Part shown: positions 8,727 to 17,357 of the stretch, piece after piece
Layout: every line of letters starts with the position of its first letter
Numbering within the stretch: the stretch's first letter is position 1
Assembly (NCBI GenBank): GCA_963736175.1
Contig: CAVTNU010000032.1
Coordinates: forward strand, 1 to 64,000
Origin: Rhodoblastus sp963736175
Lineage (GTDB): Bacteria; Pseudomonadota; Alphaproteobacteria; Rhizobiales; Beijerinckiaceae
Direction of reading: 5' to 3'
Length of the DNA stretch: 64,000 nt
Program-made: the position numbers and the translations under genes
The notes under the pieces: model-generated
What the model was told of the DNA's origin: nothing
Database searches by the model: none
The model's input: only the letters and a program-made list of their open reading frames with translations

Positions 8727-10208
8727 TCAACGCGCCGTCAATACGGCGATCGCCTCGCTTCGGCTCGAAACGGCGGTAATGAATGCGGCGTAGCTCCATG
8801 TGAGGTTCTTCGCCGAGGTTTGCGCACCGTCGATCTGCGAAAACTGCTCGGAAAGCTCGCCGGACTCCGGCGTATAGCGCCGGACCGTCGCCATGAACAT
8901 GTCGCCTCGGTCGATCAAGGTCTGGCCGAGACGCGCTCGGTGGCGTCCCTCCAGCGCGGCGGAGCCGAGCGCTTCGGTTTTCTCATTCGAAAGAGCCGCC
9001 AGAATTGGTCGATTTTCGGGCGTCAAGGCGATCTGTGCGCCGGTGGCGACGGCGTTGGCGAGGCGGTAATAAAACTGCGCCGCGCCGAGGGTCGAGAAAT
9101 AATAGGCTCCGCCGCTGAAATATTTGTCGCCCGCGTAACGTCCCATCGCGGGCGCGTAACCGTCGCCGAGGCCATGGTTGATCGGATATTCGTTTTCGAA
9201 AAGCCGCTCGAGTTTGACCAGAGTGGCGAGCATGCGCGGATTGGCCGCGCTTTGCGGGCCTTCCTTCCTGTGGGCGTGAATGACGCCAAGGATTACCGCT
9301 ATGTCGAGCCGCATCGTGTAAGCGCGCCGGACTCCCTCTTCGCGCAGCGGCGTAAGATAGGCACCCGCGCCGGCGTCGAAATAGGAATTGAACTGCTTCT
9401 CAATTTCTCGCGCCGCCATGCGGCAGGTTTGCGCGCGGCCTGCGTCGCCGACGGACCGCGCCCAGGCGGCGCCGTCGCTCAACGCCGCATATTGCACGAG
9501 GCGCGTATAGTAATGGCGCCGGATATTTTCTTCCCAGAGGTCGAAACAGGGTTCCGGCCAATGCCGGATCGTGCAGTCGAGATCGGTTTCAATGAGGGCG
9601 CGCAGGCTGGCGAGCGACAGATGCGAATGCAAGTCCTGTTGCCGCCAAAAGCGCATCGCGGTCAGCGCGCGCAACGCCGGCCCGTCATATTGCGGGCGCG
9701 ACCATCCGATTGCGTCCAGCGTTCCATCCGCATTAAACCGCGCGTCGCCGAGAACGCGGTCGCCAGATAATTGTGAGAGCTCTTCGGCGGGGCGCAGGAA
9801 CTTCTGGTAATCAGGGGCGACGGCGGCGCGACGATCGGCGTGTTGCAGCGTCGCGCGTCCGTCGAGCCGGCCGAGAGCCAGACTGAACTCGACGAAATCA
9901 TTGAAATAGGCGAGAGCGTCCAGACCCAGAGTCCGATCTTCGATCAATTCGCGCAAAGCGTCCATGACGAGCGCGGAATCGCGCAGCCAATGGAAAAAAT
10001 AATCAGGATCGGGATCGTAAGCGCTCAACTCCGGCGAGGCCAGAACCGAACCGCGCGTCGGGTGGATCGTCTGGCCGAAACCGCGGCGAACCTTGACGAT
10101 GTCGACGGCGGAGATCGCGCGCGGCATGAGGTGGGCGCAAATCCGATATTGCCGCTCGATCCAGTTGGACAGATCGTCTTTTGCTTCGGCGCCGTCGGCC
10201 CGGTTCAT
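8727..10208 (-). CDS. Glycoside hydrolase family 15 (glucoamylase-type)
   Basis: This 493-residue enzyme has the GH15 signatures: DPDYFFHWLRDSALVMDA near residue 70, CFDLWEE near residue 220 containing the proposed catalytic acid Glu, and a C-terminal LSEQF...NLTWSYAAF block containing the second catalytic Glu and the conserved Trp-Ser-Tyr. It is expected to release glucose from the non-reducing ends of alpha-glucans. No signal peptide is visible, so an intracellular glycogen/maltodextrin role is likelier than starch scavenging. It lies downstream of the korC stop on the same strand with about 140 bases between. Confidence 0.88.
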   Translation of the reverse strand: MNRADGAEAKDDLSNWIERQYRICAHLMPRAISAVDIVKVRRGFGQTIHPTRGSVLASPELSAYDPDPDYFFHWLRDSALVMDALRELIEDRTLGLDALAYFNDFVEFSLALGRLDGRATLQHADRRAAVAPDYQKFLRPAEELSQLSGDRVLGDARFNADGTLDAIGWSRPQYDGPALRALTAMRFWRQQDLHSHLSLASLRALIETDLDCTIRHWPEPCFDLWEENIRRHYYTRLVQYAALSDGAAWARSVGDAGRAQTCRMAAREIEKQFNSYFDAGAGAYLTPLREEGVRRAYTMRLDIAVILGVIHAHRKEGPQSAANPRMLATLVKLERLFENEYPINHGLGDGYAPAMGRYAGDKYFSGGAYYFSTLGAAQFYYRLANAVATGAQIALTPENRPILAALSNEKTEALGSAALEGRHRARLGQTLIDRGDMFMATVRRYTPESGELSEQFSQIDGAQTSAKNLTWSYAAFITAVSSRSEAIAVLTAR

Positions 10209-10350
10209 TGGCGTGCTCGCCCAAAAGTGTGCGGGTGGACGCGCCGTTGGCGACGCCCGCTCATTCGCGCCGCCGCGCCGGAGGCTCTTCGAGTTACGCT
10301 CAGCGCGCTGCGCGATAACGGGACGTCATGCGCGCGCCGACTTCGCCTAT

Positions 10351-10906
10351 TCAGGCTGGCGTCGGCAGCGCGGCGTCTTCCAGAATAAATCCTTCCTGAA
10401 CGGCGGCCAAATTCAGGTCGGCGAACTTTTTCGGCGTTTCCAGGCGCACCGCTTGTTCGAGCGTCTCCCGTCCGCACAGTCCGGCAAGCCGCGCCAGCGC
10501 CGCGAGGGCGATGATATTGGCGATCCGCGGACTGCCGAGCGCGATCGCCCTCTGGCTTATCGGCAGCGCGTGCAGCCTGAAATCGCCTTGCGGCGCGTTT
10601 CGGCGCCAGCCGCTCGTCGACGACGACGAGCGCCCCGCGCTTCAACAGCGGCAGCGAGCGGTCGACGCCGACCTGCGACAGGCCGACGATGGCGTCGAGG
10701 CCGGTGACGAGCGGGTAATCGGATTGATCTTCGCTGACGATTACGTCGGAATAGCAGAAGCCGCCACGCGAAGTCGGCTCGTAGCTTTGCGACTGCGCGG
10801 CGCGCCGGCCCTCAAGACCAAGCGCGCGAAACAGAATATGGGCGCCGAGAATGAGGCCCTGTCCGCCGCTGCCGGCGAAGCGAATTTCCTTGCGCTCCAT
10901 GTTCAA
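10351..10906 (-). CDS. korC: 2-oxoacid:ferredoxin oxidoreductase gamma subunit (frameshifted)
   Basis: The N-terminal half matches the gamma subunit: FAGSGGQGLILGAHIL, QSYEPTSRGGFCYSDV, then VVVDERLAP. Near 10590-10600, in a GC-rich repeat, one extra base shifts the frame. The other frame continues the family sequence (FRLHALPISQ, then SPRIANIIALAALA, KKFADLN and EGFILED) to a stop at 10351, giving about 184 residues, the normal length. It overlaps the beta-subunit gene by ATGA (10903-10906) and is the last gene of the ior/kor operon. An M at 10900 is an alternative start. Gamma subunits contribute to the dimer interface and CoA binding in these complexes. Confidence 0.85.
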
Positions 10907-11745
10907 CGTCCTGCCTTCGAGCGCTCGCGCGCGGCGTGTTCACGGTAGGTCTGCCCGTATTCGGGTCGTTCGCGTCTAGAAAGCACGCCGGTCTTCATGC
11001 GATGGGGCCGGAAGGGTTGGTCGGCGACGGCGCTGAACGCCTCGGGGCGCATATCGGCTTTCTGACTCAAGATCATCTCGGGCGATTCGCCGAGGTCGTT
11101 CTTGCGTCCATAAATTTCGGTGCAATCCGACAGGACTTCGACAAAGGAAAAGCCGACGTTTTCGATCGCCGCGACAATCAGGTTCTTCAGCGCCGGCGCC
11201 TGTCGCGTCACCTCGCGCCCGACAAAGCTTGCGCCGGCCGCTTCGGCAAGCTTGCAGGCGTCGAAGGACGGTTCGGCGTTGCCGGTGGGGGTCGTCGTCG
11301 TCAGGCGTCCGGCCGCCGTCATCGGCGAGACCTGACCGCCGGTCATGCCATAGACTTCGTTGTTGAGCATGAGGCAGGTGATGTCGAGATTGCGTCGACA
11401 GGCGTGGATCAGATGATTGCCGCCGATGGCCAGACAATCGCCGTCGCCGGTGATGACGATGACCGTCAGATCCGGCCGCGCCAGTTTGAGACCGGTCGCA
11501 TAGGCGAGCGGGCGCCCGTGCGTGGTGTGATAGGTGTTGGCGTCGATATAGGCGCCGACGCGTCCTGAACAGCCGATGCCGCTGACCACGGCGAGCTTGT
11601 TCTTGTCGATATCCAATTCATGCACGGCCCAAAGCAAGGCGCGCAGCGCGATGCCGTGGCCGCAGCCGGGACACATGAAGTGCGGCATCATTTCGAGCCG
11701 CAGATAGTCCTTGATGTCGAAGGGTTGGCGAACGATCTCATTCAT
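10903..11745 (-). CDS. korB: 2-oxoacid:ferredoxin oxidoreductase beta subunit (TPP-binding)
   Basis: The protein starts MNEIVRQPFDIKDYLR and carries CPGCGHG (cluster/TPP region), SGIGCSGR, THGRPLAYATGLK and the thiamine-diphosphate/Mg motif GDGDCLAIGGNHLIHACRRN...NNEVYGMTGGQ. With the alpha subunit it decarboxylates a 2-oxoacid, most likely 2-oxoglutarate, to acyl-CoA and reduces ferredoxin. The start at 11745 overlaps the end of korA by eight bases, and upstream in-frame ATGs would extend into that gene without conserved sequence. Its partners korA, korC and the korD-like domain fused to iorB surround it. Substrate assignment among 2-oxoacids is not certain from sequence alone. Confidence 0.88.
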   Translation of the reverse strand: MNEIVRQPFDIKDYLRLEMMPHFMCPGCGHGIALRALLWAVHELDIDKNKLAVVSGIGCSGRVGAYIDANTYHTTHGRPLAYATGLKLARPDLTVIVITGDGDCLAIGGNHLIHACRRNLDITCLMLNNEVYGMTGGQVSPMTAAGRLTTTTPTGNAEPSFDACKLAEAAGASFVGREVTRQAPALKNLIVAAIENVGFSFVEVLSDCTEIYGRKNDLGESPEMILSQKADMRPEAFSAVADQPFRPHRMKTGVLSRRERPEYGQTYREHAARERSKAGR

Positions 11746-12880
11746 GAGCGGCGAGCTCCCGGACCTTGGCGGCGATTTCATCGGGCGTAATCGGTTCGCC
11801 GTCGATACGATTGAGGCCAGCGACGCGAGTGTGGTTGTCAACGAGCCGTTCGATTTCCAGCACAAGCTGACCGGCGTTCATTTCCGGAACCAGCACGGCC
11901 CGCGCGTGGGCCGCTGCTTCGCGCAAAGCGCCTTCAGGGAAAGGCCAAAGCGTGATCGGCCGCAGCAGTCCGACCTTCACGCCTTCGGCGCGCAGCATCC
12001 TTACCGCCCGGCGGGCGGCGCGCGCGGTGATGCCGATCGTAACGATCAATATTTCGGCGTCGCCCGTTTCAAGCGTTTCGACTTTCTCGATGCGCGCGCG
12101 ATTGCGTTCGATCTTATCGAGAATGCGTTGCTGCGCCTTCGCCGCGAGATCCGGCTTTTGCGTCGGAAAACCATCGGCGGTGTGGGTCAGGCCAGTCACA
12201 TGAACGCGGTGGCCGTCGCCTGGGCGCGACATGATGGGGACGAGATCAGGCGTGTCGGCGTAGGGTTTGAAATCCGCCTGCGCCGGGTCCGTCCATTTGC
12301 GGTCGAGCGTCAACACCGCCTCTTTCGGCGGAAGCTCGACCATCTCCAGCAAATGCGCGATCACGGCGTCATACAGCACGATCACCGGCGTGCGAAACTC
12401 TTCGGAGAGGTTGAAGGCGCGGATCGTTTCCGTATAGATCTCCTGCACCGAATCCGGCGTCACGACGATGACCGGATGGTCCCCGTGCGTGCCCCAACGC
12501 ACTTGCATCAGATCAGCCTGCGCCGGCCGCGTCGGCATGCCGGTGGACGGTCCACCGCGCATGACATTGATGATGACGCAAGGCGTCTCGGTCATCGCGG
12601 CGTAGCCAAGGTTCTCCTGCATCAAAGAGAATCCGGGGCCGCTAGTGGCGGTCATCGCTTTCGCGCCGCCGAGCGAAGCGCCGATAATCGCGGCGAGCGA
12701 GCCGATTTCATCTTCCATCTGGATGAACACGCCGTCGACGCGCGGCAATTCGCGAGACATATGTTCGGCGATTTCCGACGATGGCGTGATCGGATATCCG
12801 GCGAAGAAGCGGCAGCCGGCGGCGATGGCCGCAAGAGCGCAAGCTTGATTGCCGTGCAAAGAGGTTAGGGACTGGGACAT
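11738..12880 (-). CDS. korA: 2-oxoacid:ferredoxin oxidoreductase alpha subunit
   Basis: This 380-residue subunit shows GNQACALAAIAAGCRFFAGYPITPSSEIAEHM, MEDEIGSLAAIIGASLGG, SGPGFSLMQENLGYA and MRGGPSTGMPT. These are the pyrimidine-binding and transketolase-like signatures of KorA/VorB-type alpha chains without an N-terminal gamma fusion. The gamma subunit is encoded separately at 10351, consistent with a four-part KorABCD arrangement. The start codon directly abuts the stop of the iorB-ferredoxin gene (12881), so they are translationally coupled. Placed beside benzoyl-CoA reductase genes, it would recycle ferredoxin with electrons from 2-oxoglutarate. Confidence 0.88.
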   Translation of the reverse strand: MSQSLTSLHGNQACALAAIAAGCRFFAGYPITPSSEIAEHMSRELPRVDGVFIQMEDEIGSLAAIIGASLGGAKAMTATSGPGFSLMQENLGYAAMTETPCVIINVMRGGPSTGMPTRPAQADLMQVRWGTHGDHPVIVVTPDSVQEIYTETIRAFNLSEEFRTPVIVLYDAVIAHLLEMVELPPKEAVLTLDRKWTDPAQADFKPYADTPDLVPIMSRPGDGHRVHVTGLTHTADGFPTQKPDLAAKAQQRILDKIERNRARIEKVETLETGDAEILIVTIGITARAARRAVRMLRAEGVKVGLLRPITLWPFPEGALREAAAHARAVLVPEMNAGQLVLEIERLVDNHTRVAGLNRIDGEPITPDEIAAKVRELAAHE

Positions 12881-13822
12881 TCAGGCGCTCTGGGGCTCGC
12901 GCGCGACTGCGCGGACGGAAATGGCGAAATCCGGACAAAGCCATTCGCAAACGTGGCAGCCGGTGCAGGCGTTAGGATCCTTCAGAATCGCAACTTGCTC
13001 CGGGCCAAGCCCGAGGCATCGTTCCGGGCAAAGCTTGACGCAGATGTCGCAGCCCTTGCACCAGGCGGCGTTGATGTCGACGCGAAACGCGACGTCTGGC
13101 TGGCGCTCCGAGGCGGGAGCGCGCGTGATCGCGGGATCGAAGCGAAGCTCCGGATTGGCGCGGGCTTCGAGCGCCCAGGCGCGTCCGATCTCGAACGCCT
13201 TACGGTTGATTTCGCGCGTCTTCGCCGGCACAAGGCCATCGATCGCGGCAAGCCAGTCCTCGATCGGATATTCGAGCGACACCGACAGAACGCCGAGCAG
13301 AACCGTATTGGCGGCGCGCGCATCGCCACATTTTTCGGCGATCGCCGATGCGTCAAGCGCGTAGGCGTGCGCGACGCGGCCGACGATTTCCGCGGGCGTC
13401 TCCTGCGAATAATTGGGCGCGGCGCCGACCTTGCGGTTGCGGCAGGCGAAAGGCGGAACGATGCGGCGCGTATCGGCGATGAAAACGCCGACTTCAGGCT
13501 TAAGGTGATCGAGCCAGCGCAACCCTTCGGCCCATTCGAGGGCGATCAACGCATCGGCGTCGCCCTTGGCGATCGTCGGCGACCACACTTCCTCGCCATA
13601 GCGCACGTGGCTGAACACGATGCCGCCGCGCTTGGCCATGCCGTGCACTTCGCTCTGCTTGACCTGCAAACCGAGTTTCTGGCCAAGAGTGGCCATGACC
13701 TTGGAGATCATCAGCACGCCCTGGCCGCCGACGCCGACGATCATGATGTTGCGCGCGGCCGGCGCATTTCTCGGGGCCGCCATTGACGCCGCCGCTTCCG
13801 GAATGGTTTCGATCTTGTTCAT
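12881..13822 (-). CDS. iorB: Indolepyruvate oxidoreductase beta subunit fused to a 2[4Fe-4S] korD-like ferredoxin
   Basis: Residues about 20-215 form the gamma-type domain of IorB (NIMIVGVGGQGVLMISKV, SEVHGMAKRGG, SHVRYGEEVWSP). From about residue 245 a bacterial ferredoxin domain follows with CKGCDICVKLCP and CTGCHVCEWLCPDFAI, the pattern of KorD delta subunits. Usual IorB is near 200 residues; this one is 313. The ATG at 13822 overlaps the iorA stop (ATGA), and the stop abuts the korA start. The ferredoxin module therefore sits exactly where a separate korD gene would be expected, suggesting a gene fusion that either serves KorABC in trans or gives IorAB an extra electron exit. The fusion looks genuine because both parts are intact and in frame. 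Confidence 0.85.
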   Translation of the reverse strand: MNKIETIPEAAASMAAPRNAPAARNIMIVGVGGQGVLMISKVMATLGQKLGLQVKQSEVHGMAKRGGIVFSHVRYGEEVWSPTIAKGDADALIALEWAEGLRWLDHLKPEVGVFIADTRRIVPPFACRNRKVGAAPNYSQETPAEIVGRVAHAYALDASAIAEKCGDARAANTVLLGVLSVSLEYPIEDWLAAIDGLVPAKTREINRKAFEIGRAWALEARANPELRFDPAITRAPASERQPDVAFRVDINAAWCKGCDICVKLCPERCLGLGPEQVAILKDPNACTGCHVCEWLCPDFAISVRAVAREPQSA

Positions 13823-15630
13823 GGCGTCACCGGCTGGATGCAGTCGGACGGGCAGACCTGCGCGCACAATGTGCAGCCGATGCAGGTTGTCGGGTCGATC
13901 TTGACCTTGTGGTGGCCGTCGAGCATTTCGTCCGCCCAGGTGATCGAGGGACAGCCAAGATTCATGCAGGATTGGCAGGCGACGCAGCCGGCGGCCGCGA
14001 CGGCGAGCGGCGCTCCCTTTATCTTCACCGGATCGAGCACGCAGGGGCGCGAGGAAATGACCACCGACACGCCCTTGAACGCCGCGGCCTCGCGCATCGT
14101 CTGGTAGAGACGGCCGACTTCGTAAGGGTCGACCTTGCGCACCCAAGTGACGCCGACGGCGCGGCAAATTTGTTCGTAATCGACCTTATGCGTCGGCTCG
14201 CCGCGCAAGGTGCGGCCGGTGCCCGGATGATCCTGGCCGCCGGTCATGGCGGTAATGGAATTGTCGAGCAGCACGACGGTGATGTTGGCGTTATTGTAGA
14301 CGGCGTCGATAAGCGGCGCGATGCCCGAGTGCAGGAAAGTCGAATCGCCGATGGTCGCGAAGATAGGCTTCGTCTCGGCGCCGGACTTCGCCATGCCAAC
14401 GGCGTTGGCGATGCTCGCGCCCATGCAAACGGTGGTGTCGATCGAGCGCAGCGGCTCGACCGCGGCCAGCGTATAGCAGCCGATGTCGCCGGCGACGCGC
14501 GCGCCGACGCCGCGCAGCGCGAGATAGCTCGCGGTATGGGGACAACCCGGGCACAGGACAGGCGGGCGCGCCATCGGTTCGATATCGAGCGAAATCGTCG
14601 CGGCCGCCGGCTCCATCAAACCGGCCGCGGCGAGACCCGCGCGCACCAGTTCGGGCGACAATTCGCCGACCCGCGGGAAGAAAGCCTTGCCTTCGGCGGG
14701 CAGTCCCATCGCCCGGATTTCCTTTTCCAGCGCCGGCTCGAGCTCCTCGACGACCAACAATCGGTCGACGGATTGAGCGAATGCGCGGATGGCGGCCTCA
14801 GGCAAGGGATAAGACGCGCCGAGCTTGAGGATCGAGGCGTCGGGCGCGACCTCCTTCACGTAAAGATACGCGGTCGAGCCGGTGACGATGCCGAAGCGCG
14901 TGTCGCCTTTTTCCCAGCGCGTCCAGGGCGCGTTCTCGAAAAATTGCGCGACTTTGCCTTCGCGCTCGATAACCTTGGGATGCAGACGGCGGGCATTGGC
15001 GGGAATGGTCACCGTCTTTCCCGGCATGTTGATGAAACCTTTCGGCGCGGGCTGCAGACGCTGCCCCATCCGGATCAAGCTACGGGTGTGCGACAGACGC
15101 GTGGTCGAGCGCACGATCACCGGCGTGTCGAAGGTCTCGGATATCTCGAAGGCCAATTTGGTGAAGTCGTAAGCTTCCTGCGCGTCCGACGGTTCGAGCA
15201 CCGGCACGCCGGCGAAACGCCCGAACAAGCGCGTATCCTGCTCGTTCTGTGAGGAATGGATGCCGGGGTCGTCGCAGACGATCAGCACCAGACCGCCATG
15301 CGCGCCGATATAGGATTGGGACATCAGGGAATCGGCGGCGACGTTGAGGCCGACATGCTTCATCGTGGCCAATGCGCGCACGCCGGACAGGGCCGCGCCA
15401 ATAGCGACGTCGAGCGCCACCTTTTCATTCGTCGACCATTCCGCATAGAGGTCGCTGGCCGGGTAACGCGCCAGGTTTTCAAGGATTTCCGTCGATGGCG
15501 TGCCGGGGTAGCCGGCGGCGACGCGCACCCCGGCCTCCCACGCGCCGCGCGCGATAGCCTCGTTGCCCATTAACGGCGCCGTCGTTTCCTGCGGCGAGCC
15601 GGCCGTCATATTGCTGATTTGAACGTTCAT
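13819..15630 (-). CDS. iorA: Indolepyruvate ferredoxin oxidoreductase alpha subunit
   Basis: The 603-residue protein begins MNVQISNMTAG and has the pyrimidine domain (GNEAIARGAWEAGVRVAAGYPGTPSTEI), the TPP-binding domain (LCPGCPHTASY, GDIGCYTL, GDSTFLHSG, DNSITAMTGGQDHPG) and a C-terminal ferredoxin domain with CVACQSCMNLGCP and CIGCTLCAQVCP. This is the IorA layout. It oxidises arylpyruvates, and in aromatic degraders related enzymes handle aryl-2-oxoacids, transferring electrons to ferredoxin. An upstream 66-codon extension lacks family features, so 15630 is chosen. The gene heads the ior/kor operon, and an FNR-like site lies about 230 bases upstream. Confidence 0.88.
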   Translation of the reverse strand: MNVQISNMTAGSPQETTAPLMGNEAIARGAWEAGVRVAAGYPGTPSTEILENLARYPASDLYAEWSTNEKVALDVAIGAALSGVRALATMKHVGLNVAADSLMSQSYIGAHGGLVLIVCDDPGIHSSQNEQDTRLFGRFAGVPVLEPSDAQEAYDFTKLAFEISETFDTPVIVRSTTRLSHTRSLIRMGQRLQPAPKGFINMPGKTVTIPANARRLHPKVIEREGKVAQFFENAPWTRWEKGDTRFGIVTGSTAYLYVKEVAPDASILKLGASYPLPEAAIRAFAQSVDRLLVVEELEPALEKEIRAMGLPAEGKAFFPRVGELSPELVRAGLAAAGLMEPAAATISLDIEPMARPPVLCPGCPHTASYLALRGVGARVAGDIGCYTLAAVEPLRSIDTTVCMGASIANAVGMAKSGAETKPIFATIGDSTFLHSGIAPLIDAVYNNANITVVLLDNSITAMTGGQDHPGTGRTLRGEPTHKVDYEQICRAVGVTWVRKVDPYEVGRLYQTMREAAAFKGVSVVISSRPCVLDPVKIKGAPLAVAAAGCVACQSCMNLGCPSITWADEMLDGHHKVKIDPTTCIGCTLCAQVCPSDCIQPVTP

Positions 15631-15969
15631 CGCGTCGCCAAACCCTCTGCGACCGTCTGGGAGGTCGGAAAAAGACATTGCGTCGATTTGCGCAACTGCA
15701 TTTCGCGCCGGACGAAGCCGGGAGCAAATCCACCAGACATGGCCCTCCCTTTCGGATCGTCGCGGTTGACTCCGCCGTCCTTGCGAGCGCGACAGCTCCG
15801 CTTTTCGGCCGTCATCGCGACGCGACATTGCACTATTCTATTCCTTGTCACTCTCTATTGACTTCGATCAAATCGAGGCGTCAGGAACTCGGAAACGACC
15901 CTACTTGCATTTTCCCCCATGCAAATCAAGATTTTGACGCTCAACCCGGCGAGCGGAGCGTCGCTGGAA
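15631..15969. other. Intergenic promoter region upstream of iorA
   Basis: No convincing gene is seen in these 339 bases between iorA and the ferritin-like gene. The stretch presumably holds the iorA promoter on the minus strand and includes an FNR-like box. Confidence 0.6.
15858..15871. promoter_or_regulatory. FNR/FixK/AadR-like box
   Basis: TTGACTTCGATCAA matches TTGAT-N4-ATCAA at nine of the ten specified bases. It lies in the leader region of iorA, about 230 bases before its start, and fits oxygen-responsive activation of these anaerobic genes. The long distance to the start codon means the transcription start must be well upstream. Confidence 0.5.
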
Positions 15970-16521
15970 CTATTCAGAATATACCGGCGGATCAGGATCT
16001 TCGTCCCAGCCGTCGCCGGTCGGCGGGAATTGCTGCAGCCATCGATCGACCCAAATCACGTGCTGGCGCTCCTCTTCGGCCACGTCCGCGGCGAGGGCTT
16101 TGACCTTCCGGTCGGCGGCGTTGGCTTCGACAGTTTCGAAGAACGCGACGGCGCGCGCTTCGGCGGCGCGCGCCAGTTGCAGCGCCTGGCGCGGCGTCAT
16201 CAGATAATGCAACGCCTCGAAGTCCACCGCCTCGGGACCGCAAGAGCCGGTCCAGGACAAGCGCGCGCGCCGCGGATCGGTCGAAGCGTCCTCCGCCATA
16301 CCGGCGATTTTGTCGTGATGTCGGCCTTCAATCCGCGCCATCTTTCGGAAGATTTCGGCGATTGCGCAATTATTGTGGGCCTCCATCTGATCGGCGAGCA
16401 GATCATAGCGTTCGGCGGCCTCCATCTCGATGGCGAGCGCCCGCGCGAAGAATTCGTCAACGCCCCAGGATTCAGAGCAACCTGCTCTAGATCGCTCGGC
16501 CGGATCGTTCGGCGCATTCAT
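15970..16521 (-). CDS. Ferritin-like/rubrerythrin-family diiron protein
   Basis: The 183-residue helical protein has four carboxylate-rich helices typical of ferritin-like diiron proteins: IEMEAAERY (E32, E34, E37), EGRHHD (E65, H68), EARAVAFFE (E121, E129) and EEERQHVIW (E149-E151, H154). There is no C-terminal rubredoxin domain, so it is an erythrin-type rather than classical rubrerythrin. It overlaps the second korB by ATGA (16518-16521) and is the last gene of that operon. A role in peroxide or oxygen scavenging to protect the oxygen-labile Fe-S oxidoreductases is inferred from context. Confidence 0.75.
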   Translation of the reverse strand: MNAPNDPAERSRAGCSESWGVDEFFARALAIEMEAAERYDLLADQMEAHNNCAIAEIFRKMARIEGRHHDKIAGMAEDASTDPRRARLSWTGSCGPEAVDFEALHYLMTPRQALQLARAAEARAVAFFETVEANAADRKVKALAADVAEEERQHVIWVDRWLQQFPPTGDGWDEDPDPPVYSE

Positions 16522-17357
16522 CGAGAGAACTCCGCCTCAAGATGCGCGGCCGGCAAAGTCGCCAAGGGCCGAGGCTGATAGGGCGGCCTTTTGCCGCGGT
16601 AGAGCACGCCGATATTGAACCCGTCGTCGGTCATCAGACGACGCGCGGCGCGGCCGGGGTCGTCCGTTTCGGGAACGATGGCGGTGTGCACGAGATCTTT
16701 CCATCCGCGCTGCTGGTCTGGCCGGAAGGTGACGCAGGGACTAAGGATTTGCAGGAAGGAGAACCCGGGCGTCCGGATCGCCTCGACCATCAATCTGGCG
16801 CAGCCGCCAATATCGCCGGAAAAGCCGCGCGCGATGAAATTGGCGCCCGAGGCGAGGGCGATGACCAGCGGATGGAACGGACTGAGACCGGTTCCCCCCG
16901 GAGCTATCGCCGTGTCCCAGTCCGGCTCCGTCGTCGGCGAAGGCTGGCCCTTGGTCATGCCGTAGATGCGATTGTCCATGACGATATAGGTCAGATCGAT
17001 ATTGCGCCGGCAGGCGTGCAGGAAATGATTGCCGCCGATGGAAAAGCCGTCGCCGTCGCCGCTGGCGACGATCACGGTCAGATCGGGCCGCGCTACTTTG
17101 AGACCAGATGCGGTGGCGAGGCTGCGGCCGTGCACGCCATGGAAGCCATAGCAATTGGTATAGGCCGGCAGACGCGAGGAGCAGCCGATTCCGGAAACCA
17201 CGGCGATGTCCTTCGGCGCAAGCGCAAGTTCGGCCATCGCGCGTTGCAGGGCCATCAGCACGGAATGATCGCCGCAGCCTGGGCACCAGACCGGTTTGAC
17301 GTCGGATTTGTAGTCGGCGGGCTTGAAAACGCGCGCTTCGTTGGCGGTGATGTTCAT
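16518..17357 (-). CDS. korB: 2-oxoacid:ferredoxin oxidoreductase beta subunit (second set)
   Basis: The protein has CPGCGDHSVLMALQRA, SGIGCSSRLPAY, HGVHGRSLATASGLK and the TPP motif SGDGDGFSIGGNHFLHACRRN followed by DNRIYGMTKGQPSP. At 279 residues it is distinct from the beta subunit at 10903. It pairs with the alpha/gamma fusion gene immediately upstream (ATGA overlap at 17354-17357). This two-gene organisation is the one reported for Thauera korAB, whose product 2-oxoglutarate:ferredoxin oxidoreductase donates electrons to benzoyl-CoA reductase. Here the operon is divergent from the benzoyl-CoA genes, supporting the same role. Confidence 0.9.
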   Translation of the reverse strand: MNITANEARVFKPADYKSDVKPVWCPGCGDHSVLMALQRAMAELALAPKDIAVVSGIGCSSRLPAYTNCYGFHGVHGRSLATASGLKVARPDLTVIVASGDGDGFSIGGNHFLHACRRNIDLTYIVMDNRIYGMTKGQPSPTTEPDWDTAIAPGGTGLSPFHPLVIALASGANFIARGFSGDIGGCARLMVEAIRTPGFSFLQILSPCVTFRPDQQRGWKDLVHTAIVPETDDPGRAARRLMTDDGFNIGVLYRGKRPPYQPRPLATLPAAHLEAEFSR

